DNA from: Pseudofabraea citricarpa
Lineage: Eukaryota > Ascomycota > Leotiomycetes > Helotiales > Dermateaceae
Length of the DNA stretch: 64,000 bases
Direction of reading: 5' to 3'
NCBI GenBank assembly: GCA_029641185.1
Contig: JAPWGK010000007.1
Coordinates: 1,426,001-1,490,000 of the forward strand
Each line of letters begins with the position of its first letter. Within the stretch, counting starts at the first letter, position 1. The position numbers were made by a program, and so were the translations under genes. Positions 35,470 to 48,762 of this stretch are shown piece after piece. Under the pieces are notes generated by a model. It made no database searches, was not told the origin of the DNA, and was given only the letters and a program-made list of their open reading frames with translations.

Positions 35470-38400
35470 ATGGCTAACGACACTCCGATTGCCATCGTCG
35501 GCCTTGCTTACCGCGCTCCTGGTATAGGGAGAAAAGGCCTTTGGGACTACCTGGCACAAGCTCGGTCTGCCTGGACCAAGATGCCCGCTAATCGCTTTGA
35601 TCAGGATGCATACTTTAAGAGTGGCCCAGAAAAATCCGGCTGCTTTAGAGTAGAAGGAGCCCATTTCTTACCCGATGACATTTACGAGTTTGATGCCGCT
35701 TTCTTCAACATGAGAGCTGAGGAAGCTCGGAACTCTGACCCTCAACATCGAATGCTTCTCGAGTGCGCTCTAGAAGCTGCTGAGAATGCTGGGCATAGTC
35801 TTCTTGATCTGGCTGGCAAAAATATTGGCGTCTTTGTGGCCTGTGGTTCAATGGAATACGCACATCGTCTTGCCGACGACTTATACTCGACCTCGACCTT
35901 CTCGGCTACCGGAGTGGCATCTTGCATGTTCGCCAATCGGCTGTCATACTTCTTTGACATCCACGGACCCAGTGTTGCTGTCGAAGCTGCATGTGCAAGC
36001 AGTGCTTATGCTACACACCAGGCTGTTCAGGCCCTCCGCAACGGCGAGTGTAACGCTGCGTTTATAGGAGCATCTGCATTATGCTTGAGCCCCAATCTAT
36101 GGATTACGCTTGAAAAGACGGGGTAACGTGGCCATTCTAAATGCTATTCAGGGATCATCTAGCTTACCACGCAGGAACAGAGCGCTATCGTCGCATGGTA
36201 GAAGTTATTCTTATGATCAGAAGGCCGCTGGATTTGGTCGCGGGGAAGGTGGGGCATGCTTACTGGTCAAGCGCCTCGACGATGCCATTCATGATGGCGA
36301 TACAATCCATGCTATCATTCGCAATTCTGCCTGCAATCATGGCGGTCGTTCGGAAGGAATTACGATGCCCAGCAGGGTGGCTCATGAGAGATTGCTTCGG
36401 CGAGTGCATGAAGCCGTCGGCTTGAGCCCCTCAGATACACCTGTTGTTGAGGTATGTTTTGCCTTGCTCATATACCTAAGTTTGAAATGACTAATTCAGT
36501 TACCAGGGCCACGGGACTGGTACTCAAGCTGGGTAAGTCATCACAAGTCATCACAAAGGTATATCGACACTAAAAAACTAATGACGGACAGTGATCCAAT
36601 TGAGGCCGGTGCCTTTGCGTCGGTACTTGCGAGGGAACGAACAGAGTCGAATCCGCTATACATTGGATCAATCAAGTCCAACTTTGGGTAATGTCTCCAA
36701 CCCCTCGCTTAATCTCTTCTCACGCATGTATGCAGGCACCTGGAAAATGCCAGTGGAATTCTCGGGATTGTCAAGGCGATTTTGATGGTCAAATATGGTG
36801 TCATATTACCTACTGCAGGATTTGAGAAGATCAACAGCAAGATTGAAGGTGGGGAAAAATTGAAGGTAGTCCAAATCCCGACTCCATGGCCAGAGGGCGA
36901 GCCAAGGCGAGCAATTGTAACAAACTTCGGTGAGAAAAGCGTCCCATGATTACCATCTGATGTGGAGTTGCTGATGGAGACAATGCAGGATTTGGTGGTA
37001 GTAATGCCGCAGTAATTCTGGAGGAAGCTCCAGCCTCTGCCACCAATGGCACAAAGGGCACAAATGGTGAAGCCACAAATGGAAAAGTCATAAATGGAAC
37101 AAACAGCACCAATGGCACCGATGGAACAAATGGCGTGGCCAAACTCAATGGTCCCGATTGGAGACTTTTCGTCCTCTCGGCCAAGACAGAAAACAGCCTT
37201 ACGTCTTACTTGTCTTCTTTTGATGAGTACCTTGATGACGCTCCTGAGTCCAACGACTTTACGAAGGATCTCAGCTATACATTGGGACAACGCCGCACAC
37301 ACCATCCATATCGTATTTCCGTAGTAGCAAACTCTACTGCCAGCCTCCAAGAGAAGCTCTTGACCGCCAAGCCAAGTAGGATAAAGGACCGGGTCATTGC
37401 CTTCGCTTTTACTGGACAAGGCGCTCAGTAAGTTAATATCCCTGTCATCGTACTTATTCTGTTATAATTCAGCTGACTTAAATGAGATATGCCCAAATGG
37501 CTTCCGGGCTATGGCACTATAAGACATTTGTCACTGCCATTGACCAGGCTGAAGCCCATCTTCAGACAATGGGAGCAGCTTGGTCCTTGAAAGATGAGCT
37601 CGCCAAGACAGCTTCTTATTCTCGTATTAATGATGCCGAGATCAGCCAGCCAGCATGTACCGCTGTTCAACTCGCTCTCGTGATGCTGCTTAAGAGTTGG
37701 GGAGTTACCCCATCTACCGTCACAGGACACTCAAGTGGAGAAATCGGTGCTGCGTTTGCTGCAGGCTTGGTATCATTTCGATTGGCCATTGCCCTCGCAT
37801 ATTTTCGTGGTCAAGCAGCTGCTCAGTTGGCTAGCCAGAAAAGCCAGAAGGGGGGCATGTTGGCTCTGGGTGTGGGCCCTGAAGAAGCGTCAAAGCTCAT
37901 CGAGCAGTACGCAGAGAGCTACGCGACCGTTGGAGCCATCAATAGCCCCCAGAGTGTAACTATCTCGGGAGACCAGTCAGCCATTGAGAATATTCACAAG
38001 GTCGCTGAAGCGCAGGGTTTGTTTGTTCGGAGGCTCAAGATAGAGCTGGCGTACCATTCTCGTCACATGGAAGAAGTAGCAGCCTTCTACCTCGACGCTA
38101 TCAAGCCCTTCTATGAAGATGAAAGTCCCATCACCCATGATGAATCTCTCCCAGTATTTGTGTCTTCCGTTACGGGGCGAGTAGAAAACTCAAGCACTAT
38201 TGACGCATCTTACTGGGTCAAAAATCTTGTCCGACCTGTTAGGTTCGTTGATGCAATCCAGAGCATTTTCACGCCACAGCAGGATAAATTGAATGACGGC
38301 AAGAGACTACCGAACGTTGTTGTGGAAATTGGCCCTCATTCTGCACTCAAAAATCCGATTAAGCAAACAGTCGACCTCCTTCGCCAGCGGAGCGACAGAC

Positions 38401-41400
38401 TTCAATTGTCTTTTACTTACTTTCCCTCTCTGGTGCGTGGGACAGACAGTAACGAAGCAGTGCTCAGCCTTGCTGGCAATCTCTTCGCCACGGGAACTTC
38501 AGTACAATTTGAGGAAGTCAATAAAACCAATATGCATAACGCACACGTCCTCACTGATCTCCCAGCATACGTTTGGGAGAAGTCTGTAAGTTACGAACTT
38601 AAGCCACGAGCCACGCACGAGCTGTTATTCCCTGGTGAGTCTTACCATCCTCTTCTCGGGAGGAAGACTACATCCAACGGGAGCAACGAGCGTGCATATA
38701 GACAAGTGTTCACTCTGGACGAGATGCCATGGATTCGAGACCACAATATAGCCGGTGTCATCATCTTCCCAATGACAGGGTACTTATCGTGCGCGATCGA
38801 GGCTGCTAGAAGACTGATTTCTACTCCCGCAGCTGCATTTGTAATACGAGACTTTCACGCGGTGCGGAGTCTGGAAATTCAAGAAGAGGAAACTGTCGAT
38901 ATGACGACAAAGATAAGACCATTCGCTACAGGGACAGGAAGCTTCTCGCCTACGGCATGGACATTTGATATTTCAACTTGGACCGAGGCAAACGGGTGGA
39001 CGAGACACTGTTACGGCCAAATTGAGCCAGAGACAAACGAGATGACAACTGAAAGTCCAACATTGAAGGAATCACTTCCCCTTGTTGATGACCCAAATCT
39101 CAAGGAGCATGATATACAGCATGCATATGCCACAGCTGGGGTGCGAGGAACACGCTACGGTCCAACGTTCAAAAATACTGTCAAAATTTTGGATGGTCAA
39201 GGTTTCACAGTAATTGAGCATCAACTGCGTGACCTTGGTAAATCAGTGCCTACTCAATACGGATCGCCCATTACAGTTGACCCCCCGACACTGGACGGTT
39301 TCCTCCAAGGTGGCGGTACTCTTCAGGAAGTCGAGGGAAAGAGGGTTGCCCAGATGCCCAACTATATCAGCCGGTTCCGTGTCTCTAATAAGATCCCATC
39401 GAACCCAGGGCAGCTCTTTTCCGTTGTGACTCGCCTTCTGGATTACGATTTCAAAGGTGGTCGTATGCACATCAGCGTAGCTGTATTTGCAAGAGGTATT
39501 AACGATGTGCTAACACCAGTCGCCGAATGGGAGTCGGTGACATTCCGCTCTCTATCATCGCCGGAGGGCGATGATCCAGCTTCAGATATTCCAGAAAATT
39601 GGTGCTGGGAGCTAGTTCCTCGGTTTGATTTTCTCTCCCGTGAGGAGTTGACCAAGAGGTTCTTGGTTCAGGACTTAGGCGATGCTGAGATTGTGCGCGG
39701 GCAGAAATTGAACAAGGCTGCTTGCTACTACATGCAGCGAGCGTTGCAAGAGACAGCTCAAGACGACCGTTCAAAGCTACCGAACCACCTCTCCCGCTTT
39801 GTTAATTGGGCATCTAGAGCTATTGCCCGAGAAGGCTTGGATCTGAGTGCTAAGCCAACAGAGCTGCTCGACGACTTGCGAAGTCACGATGCCCAAGGTG
39901 AATTGCTCTGCGCTATAGGCGAAGAGCTTGTGCCAATCCTGCATGGAGAAGTACAACCGCTCGAAATCATGCTTAAAGATGGTCTTCTTACACGGCATTA
40001 TGAAGCAGACGTGGTGAATGGACATTTTAGTAAGATTTTGGGTGACTTGGTCCTGAACTTATCTGATCTCGAGCCCAACTTACGCATCCTGGAAATTGGA
40101 GCCGGAACAGCTGGTACGACACTGCATGTTCTGGAGGCGCTCTCACGTAACAATGAGGATAGTGCATTCCTCAATTATACGTTCACTGATATCTCATCTG
40201 GCTTCTTCGAAAATGCCCGGACTAAGTTGGCCAAATGGTCACAACGCATCACGTACAAGAAGCTTGATATTAGCCAGGATCCATTGGCACAAGGCTTCAC
40301 TAACCAGGAATTCGATATCGTTATCGCATCCAATGTTTTACATGCGACTCCAAATATGGCTGATACTATGACGAACGTGAGAAGCTTGCTTAGACCTAAA
40401 GGCAAGCTGCTTCTGCTGGAAGCTAACCGCCATCCACCTCCGACACTACCATTTGCCCTGCTCCCTGGTTGGTGGTATGCCGAAGATGACTATCGCGACC
40501 GTGAAGAAGGGCCACTTCTCACTGTAGATAAATGGAACCGCCTCCTCTTAGACACTGGTTTCTCGGGGGTAGATATCGCAATTCAGGATCGTCCAGGCTC
40601 TTTTGACCAGATGATTAGTGTGATATCCTCGAGCAGAATTGGTAAGCAGGAAGGGAGTCCCGAGATAGTTATTTGCGGACCCTTTATGGACGACGAAGAA
40701 GTGAAATTCGCGGAGATGGTGGCCGACTCAGTCTCACATCACCTTGCTTGCCCAACGGAGGTGAAGCCCTTTGCCGAGATCGATCCTGCAGACGAGCCGT
40801 ATTATATTTTCATTGACTCTCCGCGTGAGAGTTTAATGAAGAACGTCTCATCAGAAACGTTTGATGGTTTGAAGAATTTGCTGTTGCGAAATACCGGTCT
40901 TTTATGGATTATCCCTGAAGGTGCTGCCCCTGAGACTGAATTTATCAAGGGCTTAATCCGCACTTTGCGCCTCGAAAATGACCCAAAGAACTTGCTCTTA
41001 TTTGATGGTGTGCCTTGTACATCTCAGGGCATCTCTGGGATCATCAAGCTCACTAAAATCTTGCAAGATCCAGAGGTGAGGGGTGGCGAAGACCAAGATT
41101 ATGGCTGGTATCAAGGCTCAATCCATCTCCCTCGTCTGCGTCAGATGAAGGAAGTTAAAGAGCAGTTTGCGGTTGAGCAGGGAGTTTCTATCCGAACGGT
41201 TCAAAATATCTGGGGAGGCGATGGTGCTCTGGAGATGACTATTGATGCGGCAGGCAGTCCTGACTCCATTTACTTCCGCAGGACCGATGTTAGTCAGCAG
41301 GCTTTAGGTGATGATGAGATAGTTGTCAAGGTTGAAGCAGCAGGTGTAAGTCACCGCGATCTTGATCTCGTCTTAGGTTCCATCCCTTGGGCTCCACCAG

Positions 41401-43473
41401 GCTTTGACGGAGCTGGCAGGGTCGTCAGGACAGGCTCCTGCGTGACTGATTTGCAACCAGGAGATAGTGTTTTCTTCCTGGCACTCGAAGAAAGCGCCTT
41501 TGCAACATATAAGAAAATACCATCCTGGCATGCTGCCAAAGTTCCAGCTGGCACGAGCAACACGGACGCTGCTAGCTTGCCGCTCGCATACTCTATCGCA
41601 CTTCTGGCTCTTACCCGGACTGCGCGAATCAAGAGAAATGAAACAGTCCTCATTCACTCAGCATCTGGCGCTGTAGGCCAGGCATGCGTTGTGATCGCTC
41701 AAAGCCTGGGAGCTCAAATCTATGCTACTGCTGGCACTGCAGCAAAAAGGGACTTTCTTCATGAAACCTTTAACATCCCCAAGGACCATATATTCTCCAG
41801 TCGCACATCTGAATTCAGAGATGGTATTCTTTGCGCAACCGACGGCAAGGGTGTGAATGTGATTGTAAATTCCCTTGGTGGCGAGCTCTTACAAGAAACC
41901 TGGGCCTTAACAGCAAACTTCGGCCGATTCGTGGAAATCGGCAAGAAAGACGGCTTCCAGAATACCAACTTGCCCATGAAGCCCTTTGACAACAATGCTA
42001 CATTCAGCAGTATTGACCTTCGCGAACTCTATAAGCACAGGCCGGAAGAGCTGAAGGAGGTCTTTTTGGAGGTTGCCAGCTTACTTCGGCACGATGTCAT
42101 TGTGCCCATTAAACCTGTGACAGTGCTGCCCATTTCTCAATTTGCGGCAGGGTTGCGAAAACTCAAATCTGGGGACAACATTGGTAAGATAGTTGTCACC
42201 TTCGACAAGGATGAAAGCGTTCTGGCCGAGAGCGCTCTACGACCGTCACATGTAAACCTGGACGCGAACGCAACCTATCTCATCACCGGCGGAACTCGGG
42301 GAATTGGTCTTTCCCTGGCATATTGGATGATCGAGAATGGAGCTCACAACATCGTTGTGCTAGGTCGCAGTGGTTCTTCTGGTGTTGAGGTTCAGAAGCT
42401 GTTGAAAAAGTATGAGGGGACTAGCATTCGGGTGAAAGCTCTTACCTGTGATGTTGGCTCCCGAACTGAGCTCGTCAGCATTCTGGAGTCAATCAAGGAC
42501 CTTCCCCCGGTTCGGGGTGTGGTGCACAGTGCTCTTGTGCTCAGCGTAAGTTGTTGACTGTCATTTTAACCAAATTTAACAAAGCTGACACTTGATAACA
42601 GGACAAAATCCTTGAGAACGCCACGTATGAAGACTGGCAACTGGTCACAGGACCTAGAGTTCAAGGCGCATGGAACCTTGATAAGTTATTCCCCGACCTC
42701 GACTTTTTCGTCGCTCTCTCTTCATTCCTTGGAGATACTGGCAATGTTGGACAAGCTATTTATGCTGGCACGGCGGTAAGTGCAAGATAGCACCACCACC
42801 ACTTCTACAGTAAAACTAACTCTCAATTTAGTCATTCTACGAGGCTTTTGCTAAGTATCGCAATGCCCGTGGCCAGAACACCGTTTCCATTGCGTTGCCC
42901 GTCGTTCTCGATGTCGGCTACGTAGCTGATAACGATCTCACCGAGAGACTAAAAGCAACACTTGGTGCTACTCTGAGAATAAGCGATATCCAGACTATCG
43001 TGAAGGGTGCTGTAATTGGGCAGTCTTCTCCCTTCAATCACAACGGCAAAGCAACCGCTTTCAAAATGTACCTCAATGGCCAGTCCGTAGGCAATCTGCC
43101 CTGGAAATACTTCCACCCAGTGCTCATCAAAGAACGTCTCAAGGCCGACCGTAACAAGAAAGAGCTGACTGGTGTAAGTGGAGGCGTTGACCATTTGGCT
43201 TCATGGACAACCGCAGCAGACCCACAAGTGGGTCTGACAGAGGCTCTGATCACCAAGGTTTCTGCCATGACCATGATTGAAAGGGATGATGTGGAGGCAG
43301 ATGCTCCCCTCTCATCCCATGGTCTCGATTCGCTCGTGTCAGTCGAACTACGCAACTGGATTCGCAGGGAGACTACTGTTGAGTTGGCGCTTACTACCAT
43401 AACTCAAGCGGCCAGTTTGCGAGCTCTTGCGACATATATTCTTGCACAGTTGGGGGGTGCTCAGAAAGCATAA
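35470..43473 (+). CDS. Highly reducing type I polyketide synthase, KS-AT-DH-MT-ER-KR-ACP
   Basis: Nine exons (35470-36122, 36181-36451, 36507-36532, 36592-36687, 36736-36929, 36989-37427, 37487-42545, 42602-42775, 42832-43473) join to 2517 residues. It builds a reduced, possibly C-methylated polyketide chain. The KS has Cys175 (AACASS), His310 (GHGTGT) and His350 (SNFGH). The AT has GHSSGE with Ser642. The DH has HNIAGVIIFPMTGY with His979 and a later LDGFLQ Asp. The MT has LEIGAGTAGTT near 1428. The ER has HSASGAVGQA near 1950. The KR has YLITGGTRGIG near 2157. The ACP has GLDSLVSVELRNW with Ser2471. All domains look functional. A Thr-Asn-Gly repeat linker follows the KS. There is no thioesterase, reductase or condensation domain at the C-terminus, so release needs a partner. 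It is convergent with the FAD monooxygenase. The stop near 36124 in the unspliced frame is intronic. Confidence 0.95.
37030..37150 (+). repeat. In-gene repeat coding a Thr-Asn-Gly linker
   Basis: Within the sixth PKS exon, an irregular 9-nt repeat (ACA/ACC-AAT-GGC-like) encodes repeated NGT/TNG tripeptides between the KS and AT domains. Such flexible linkers are common in fungal PKSs and vary in length. Confidence 0.8.
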
Positions 43474-43975
43474 TCAACTTCTATAATCAACTACTTTACA
43501 ATGGGTATGTCTTAGTTTAGAGGCTAGCTGCTGACTACTGAACTGATGTCTTGGATTAGATTTGTGGAAATTTCTGAAATTGTTTTTGCTAGTGGTAGTT
43601 TCAACATGGGTTTTCTATTTATGTGAAGGTGTATTCGTTTCCATTACTGATGCGTAGTTCAAACATTTTTAGTCTTGATAATCGCAAATACTTTAGAAAT
43701 TTCGCATTCTAGCTTTTTGAACAATGAATTTACTAGATACCTATGATGATACTAAGCTAAGACTGCCACAGTGTTGAGGTGCATGGCTGTTGTTTCTAGT
43801 AGTTTGGCTCCACGTAAACATCCACCCACTGGGAGTTAGCAATAGACAGCTGTATATAAGTGCACTGTGAAAACTTATCCCGACAGTGATACTATAACGA
43901 TAAATTGCCCTGGCATAGAATAAATTTGAAGTCTTCAATCTATAAATAGTAAATTGTGGTCTCCTTCGTTTCCTT
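43474..43975. other. Intergenic between convergent genes
   Basis: 502 bp holding the 3' ends of the PKS and the FAD monooxygenase. No gene is seen. Confidence 0.5.
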
Positions 43976-45202
43976 TTAGACCGTCTTGGAGTTCTCATCT
44001 ATAGTAATTCCAAACTGCATCTTCGCCATTCCATAACTTGTCTTGACAGCCTCACTAGCATATACTCTCATCTCTTTCTCATAAGCCTCAGTCACACCAT
44101 CTTTATATCCACCCGCCTCACCTAGCAGTCTACCAAGCAGCGCAGAGTCCCGGACAGCCGTATTTGCACCAATCCCGCCAGCGGGTGTCATGGAATGTGC
44201 AGCGTCTCCAATAACAGTGACACGCGGCTCATTCTTCCACTCAGGGACGCCAGTAGGAGTAGAGCATGTAATTTTCCAAAAAGCCGCTTCGGACTCCTCC
44301 ATCTGTTCGAAAAGGGGCTTTAGGCGAGGATGCCAATTTGCAGTAAGCGTTTTCGCTATCTCGGCTGCTGGAGCCCCTATCGTGGAATAGTCGTCATTCG
44401 GCGCCTTGATGACGCCTGGCTCAGAACCCATCGTCCACCCAAACTGTAGGTTGGGATCATCCAGCTCATCCGGTCGGACATTTGTAATGATAAAGACCTT
44501 TCCTTTAGCATTGGAATTGTCTGTCAGTAGCCAAACGCCTTCTCCCAGTCCTTTGAACGCCTCGGTTGGTGCTTGACCGTGTATCCCTCTTGCACCGGTA
44601 TCGTAAACTTTGAGTTTTCCTTGTGATAGCTGTCTTGCTACTTTGGAATAGATGCCCTCGCCACCGATCAGCATTTCCCCTTCAACTGACTTGGAGCCGT
44701 CTGCAAAAATTATACGGACACCAGAAGATGTTAATTCGTAGCTGGCGACATGGTGAGACCAGTGAATAAAAGGTTCGCAGCCGGTCATGAAGAGCTCACG
44801 CATGTCGCCACGTGAAATTCCCACGATCTTTCCAGCACGGGACTCCAGGGATCTTGGCGCGACTTTTGGCTTCTCATCGCTGCTCTTTTCGCTATTTGAA
44901 TCCTTTGCCGCTTCAGGAACCTTCAGACCTGTTATTGCGTCGATGGTTGCAAATCCACCTCCCCCAGTTTTGCCACATCGGTCCCAGAACCTCTGGAATC
45001 CTTCTGGTCCGAGGACGGATTCAATGGCATCCAAGCCCTCTGAAGACAGACGTAGCCTGTATCCTTGTGCGCGGAAGGAGATTGAGCTGTCGTGCTCAAA
45101 GATGAGGAAGGGAATAGAGGCGCGGAGGAGAGATTGTGCGAGCAAGAGCGAGGAAAGGCCTGCACCAGAGATGAGGATTGGTTTTCGAGTGCTTGTAGAC
45201 AT
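43976..45202 (-). CDS. FAD-dependent monooxygenase (aromatic hydroxylase/UbiH-like group A)
   Basis: Intronless, 408 residues. The N-terminal dinucleotide fold is PILISGAGLSSLLLAQSLL with the acidic end FEHDSS. A DG-like region (GEMLIGGEGIYSKVA) sits mid-protein, and the C-terminal flavin motif is GDAAHSMTPAGGIGANTAVRD. These are the three hallmarks of NAD(P)H-dependent flavoprotein hydroxylases. It would hydroxylate or epoxidise a substrate using O2. It lies head-on against the PKS, 502 bp between stops, and marks the likely right edge of the cluster because the next 2.8 kb hold no gene. A Ser/Lys-rich insertion lies near residues 105-120 (AAKDSNSEKSSDEKPK). Role in tailoring the polyketide is inferred from position. 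Confidence 0.9.
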   Translation of the reverse strand: MSTSTRKPILISGAGLSSLLLAQSLLRASIPFLIFEHDSSISFRAQGYRLRLSSEGLDAIESVLGPEGFQRFWDRCGKTGGGGFATIDAITGLKVPEAAKDSNSEKSSDEKPKVAPRSLESRAGKIVGISRGDMRELFMTGCEPFIHWSHHVASYELTSSGVRIIFADGSKSVEGEMLIGGEGIYSKVARQLSQGKLKVYDTGARGIHGQAPTEAFKGLGEGVWLLTDNSNAKGKVFIITNVRPDELDDPNLQFGWTMGSEPGVIKAPNDDYSTIGAPAAEIAKTLTANWHPRLKPLFEQMEESEAAFWKITCSTPTGVPEWKNEPRVTVIGDAAHSMTPAGGIGANTAVRDSALLGRLLGEAGGYKDGVTEAYEKEMRVYASEAVKTSYGMAKMQFGITIDENSKTV

Positions 45203-48064
45203 GGCAATGGTCTTACAACTACTGTAGGTGGGAAGGATGAATATTAGAAAGCAGCTGAAATCAACATGTGACAGAATCTGCGTTGGTTGGAAAGAGGTTT
45301 AGTTATTTCATACCCACCTTAATCATGTGGGATCTGTTTTCTATATGTATAACTTTGTTGATCTGTGATTGAATGATAAATCAGGGTGGATGATGGAATC
45401 AACAAAGTTCGGCTTAATTTTATTACTCGGTCGAGTGCTTTGAAATCAGGAAGTTAAACGGAGTAAAGGTTGTTCGGCCGTTCGGACCAACCTGACAAAT
45501 GTAAGACAGGGTAATAATAATGATACAATAAAATGCTAGCATTGCATGATTGTTCGCAAAAGTCCGAGTTATAAGAAAATGAACTATAATCGTTGCGAAG
45601 GGAGGTTGTTTTAGCAGCGAGCCCCTGTACACTTCACAAATGTTTTTGTTACGATCATGTTTTTGAAAGGTTAGTGATTTCTTAACGAGGTGGTGTCCGG
45701 GAAAAAACCGAGAGGCTACAAAAATTGAAGTCTAAATATTATAAGGTGTGAAAATAGGTCTTCTAGAATATAAAACCTGCGAAGAAACTTCCTCTGAGTT
45801 CAAAAGAGATTCATTGATTCTTAGGAATTTTATAAATACCGATAGGTGACGTCAGTTATACGAGTTTCAGTTAGACGAGGCCTAGCCTCTGATGTAAGTT
45901 GCTGAAGGGACGCAAATAAAAGCAAGCCTCAAACTTCATTCAACGGTTCAGCATACCTCACATCGTCTTTCAATAATCAACTCGTCTTGAAAATTGCGTT
46001 CAAAGGTCTGATTAATTATTGCAAACCAACTTTTATGTATTCTGCAACCAAAATATTATTTAGCATACTCCCAATATCCAGGTTCCTACCCTGCATTATC
46101 CCGACCAGTTAAACCGGAACTTTCTCCGTCCTCTAATGTTTAAAATCTTACATTCGAATCTATGTGGGTATCATGATTCTCGGGGTATACTAGGTCGGGA
46201 GGTATAGCAAGATGTGAATCATTCAGTCGCTAAAGTCCTTCTCGTGATGGAAAGGGCCTATAAGCCTGTCGTTAATACAGTACGTCAGAGAAGCGTTACC
46301 CGATATATTTTTCATGTAATGGTTTAAGTATTTGGATATATCAATGTTTTTATAGGTTGTAATTCTGTGATACATCTTCGCGGTTGTTGAGTTATGACTT
46401 ATCTTTTGATCGTTGCACTCGTCACCGACTAACACGAGCTCTAAACCATTCCTGATATCAGTAGCATCGCCCTAGAAGAGGAGATAATCAAATCAATCGG
46501 AAGCGGAAATGCAATCGAACTACATCCGCCAATAAGCTTCAAACATTTCAACTCTCTTGCGAGTCGATCTGGTAGCCCACATAAACTCTTATTCCTGCCA
46601 TGAAATGGAAGTCGGGAAATCTAACCAACCTGCGAGAAAATATGCTTCGGTGAGTGTGTTGGACATTTTCTGAATATGAGAGTAGCGTGGTGTATTTTTA
46701 ACCTTGGCAGTAATACTAGTCTACTTGAGGTATTTCCAATACCAATAATAGACGTTGAGAACTTATCAATGTTCGAGTACGAGGGATCCGCTAGATTATA
46801 TCGCCACTGGACGCCTTGACCTACAATATGAAAATAGCCTAATCTCTTCCCGGAAAAGAAGTACACTGCTTGCTTGCTTATCGTCCGTAGAGATGCCAGA
46901 GAATTTCGCTGAGACTGGATGACAAATATGCCTAGGATGTCATACATCCACTGCTATTTATTGGGAATTATCTGGCCAGTACCACAAGATCTAGAGCTTA
47001 TTACGTCTTATATTTTGAATACGGTGAGACGGACAATTGAAAAACAGATTATATCACCAAAGCATTCCAATCTACGAGGAAATGATGAATCTTTACGCTC
47101 GTTTGATCATTGACGCAGTTCTACAGTGATTATCTTAGCCTATTGGCTATATCTAGCGTTGTGTATAGAGCTTTCTACTAAACTCCAGGTTAGCCATTCA
47201 AGTCCTGCACGGTCACCAAGGCACAAACAAAGTACCCATTCAAGAAGGGAAATAAGAGCATTGTTCATTATTTATTAATGTTCCTCGCGAGAACTTCTTT
47301 GTTGCCGTCCATAAACGCACCCCCGCGTGAGAAATATGTTGCTTTTTGAATCTGTTGGCAATATCAGGTGATTGGACTGGGTGAATAACCACTCTTATAT
47401 AAGCTCAGGGATCCTTACGATCCTCCATATAATATCATTAGCTTTACCTACCAAGCTTAACGCGTATTATTCGGTGAATCTCACTGATATTCTATGCAGG
47501 GCTACAGGGAATCACCCTCGATCACCCTACTGTACGGCAGTACGAGTGTATCGACAGAATCATGTACAAACTTCGCGGCTCGAATAAAATTAGAAGATCG
47601 ACAATCACCTCTTAGTATGAAGTTACATTGCAAACAAAAAGAATTTCTAGAAAACTGCTAGATGATGTTCTCGCTTACTTGACGTCACAGTAGAAACGGG
47701 CAGAATATTACGCACGAACGAGATAGTTAGCTATCATTCTAATTATAAGCGCTTCTTGACCCATCTAATATCCTTGTTCTATTCTCACTACTGACTGGCA
47801 CACCTTGTTGTTGGCTGTCGTAGCATCAGCTGTTTTCCCACGGCCGTCTTTCAGGTGATAGCTTTTCAAAGGAAATACTGATCCGTCCCTTGTTATTTGT
47901 ATTTAATATAAATCAATTGTTTATCCATTGATTCGGTAGCATTTTTATAGGTAAATTCTTCCTGCACATTTATTTCTCGCTAGACAACCATTTTAAACAC
48001 ACAAACACGACCACACAAGCATTCTCTTCGCTTTTACCACACAAAATCTCGGCCTTTTTTCACC
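45203..48064. other. Intergenic, no gene seen
   Basis: 2.86 kb, A/T-leaning, with only short frames on both strands and no family motif. It separates the PKS neighbourhood from the paralogue pair to the right. Confidence 0.55.
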
Positions 48065-48762
48065 ATGTCTGTACGGACACATACACTTCTCGACGATATT
48101 CCAGTAATGAGCAATACAGTTCTCGCCAACGAGACTACATACACGACCATTGAATCAAGAGAAGGCGGAACTATGGTAAGTTGAACTAAATTTCCAGCGT
48201 TAGTCATTTCTAACAATATCTTAGGACTGGGGAATCTTCTTAACAACAACAGCCCCGGCCGGACAGTACTACCATATCACCAAAAAGGATGGCGAATGGC
48301 AATTAGAGTCCAACGTGGTTGATGACATCCTAAACCCGGTGCGCACGATAGTGTTTATAAGAGTTGACGAAGCATCAACACCCAAGGTGATGGACGACGT
48401 TATACGGAGCCGGCCAGTAGATGGTTCAGCCTCAACGAGAACTGGAAAAGCCTTCAGCTCCCAAACCTGGGTTGAAGACTGCCTCATCGAGCTCTTCGTT
48501 AAAGAGGTTGCCATAATACCTGTAAAACTCAGTAAGTAGAAACGCCTACTGATCCAGCAGATAGACCGTTGAACAGGTTAACTAACAATTCTTCCTCGCA
48601 GAGACTTTCATTGAATTTGCCCATTTGGCTGTAATAAACAGGTTGGACAACACTTACAATGAGGCCAACGTCTACCATTGGACTTGCTTGGATTCGGATT
48701 CGGATTCGGACTCGGATTACGATTCGGATTCGGGTTCCGTTTCCGTTTCCGATTCCATCTGA
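48065..48762 (+). CDS. Small protein of unknown function, DWGIF/WV-DCLIEL family, copy 1
   Basis: Three exons (48065-48175, 48225-48531, 48602-48762) give 192 residues. I do not recognise the family. Exon 2 encodes the conserved core: DWGIFLTTTAPAGQYYHI, a Trp-containing WQLES segment, a PVRTIVFIRVDE strand and QTWVEDCLIELF. There is no signal peptide or transmembrane segment, so it is probably intracellular. The C-terminus is an acidic Asp-Ser repeat encoded by a GATTCG hexanucleotide run (about 48694-48740). Copy 2 at 49645-50401 has the same three-exon structure and an exon 2 of exactly the same length (307 nt). Confidence 0.8.

Noticed and set aside
36109..36180. Apparent premature stop and frameshift in the PKS KS domain
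   Set aside because: A 58-nt intron (36123-36180) removes the stop and restores KTGALSSHGRSYSYD in register with the KS family; the whole gene then sums to a multiple of three.
36709..37419. 236-codon minus-strand frame opposite the PKS
   Set aside because: Antisense shadow of the Thr-Asn-Gly linker; low-complexity translation and no ATG-to-motif logic.
46223..47587. Several frames of 62-108 codons in the 45-48 kb gap
   Set aside because: Each is isolated, lacks motifs and does not splice into a longer protein.
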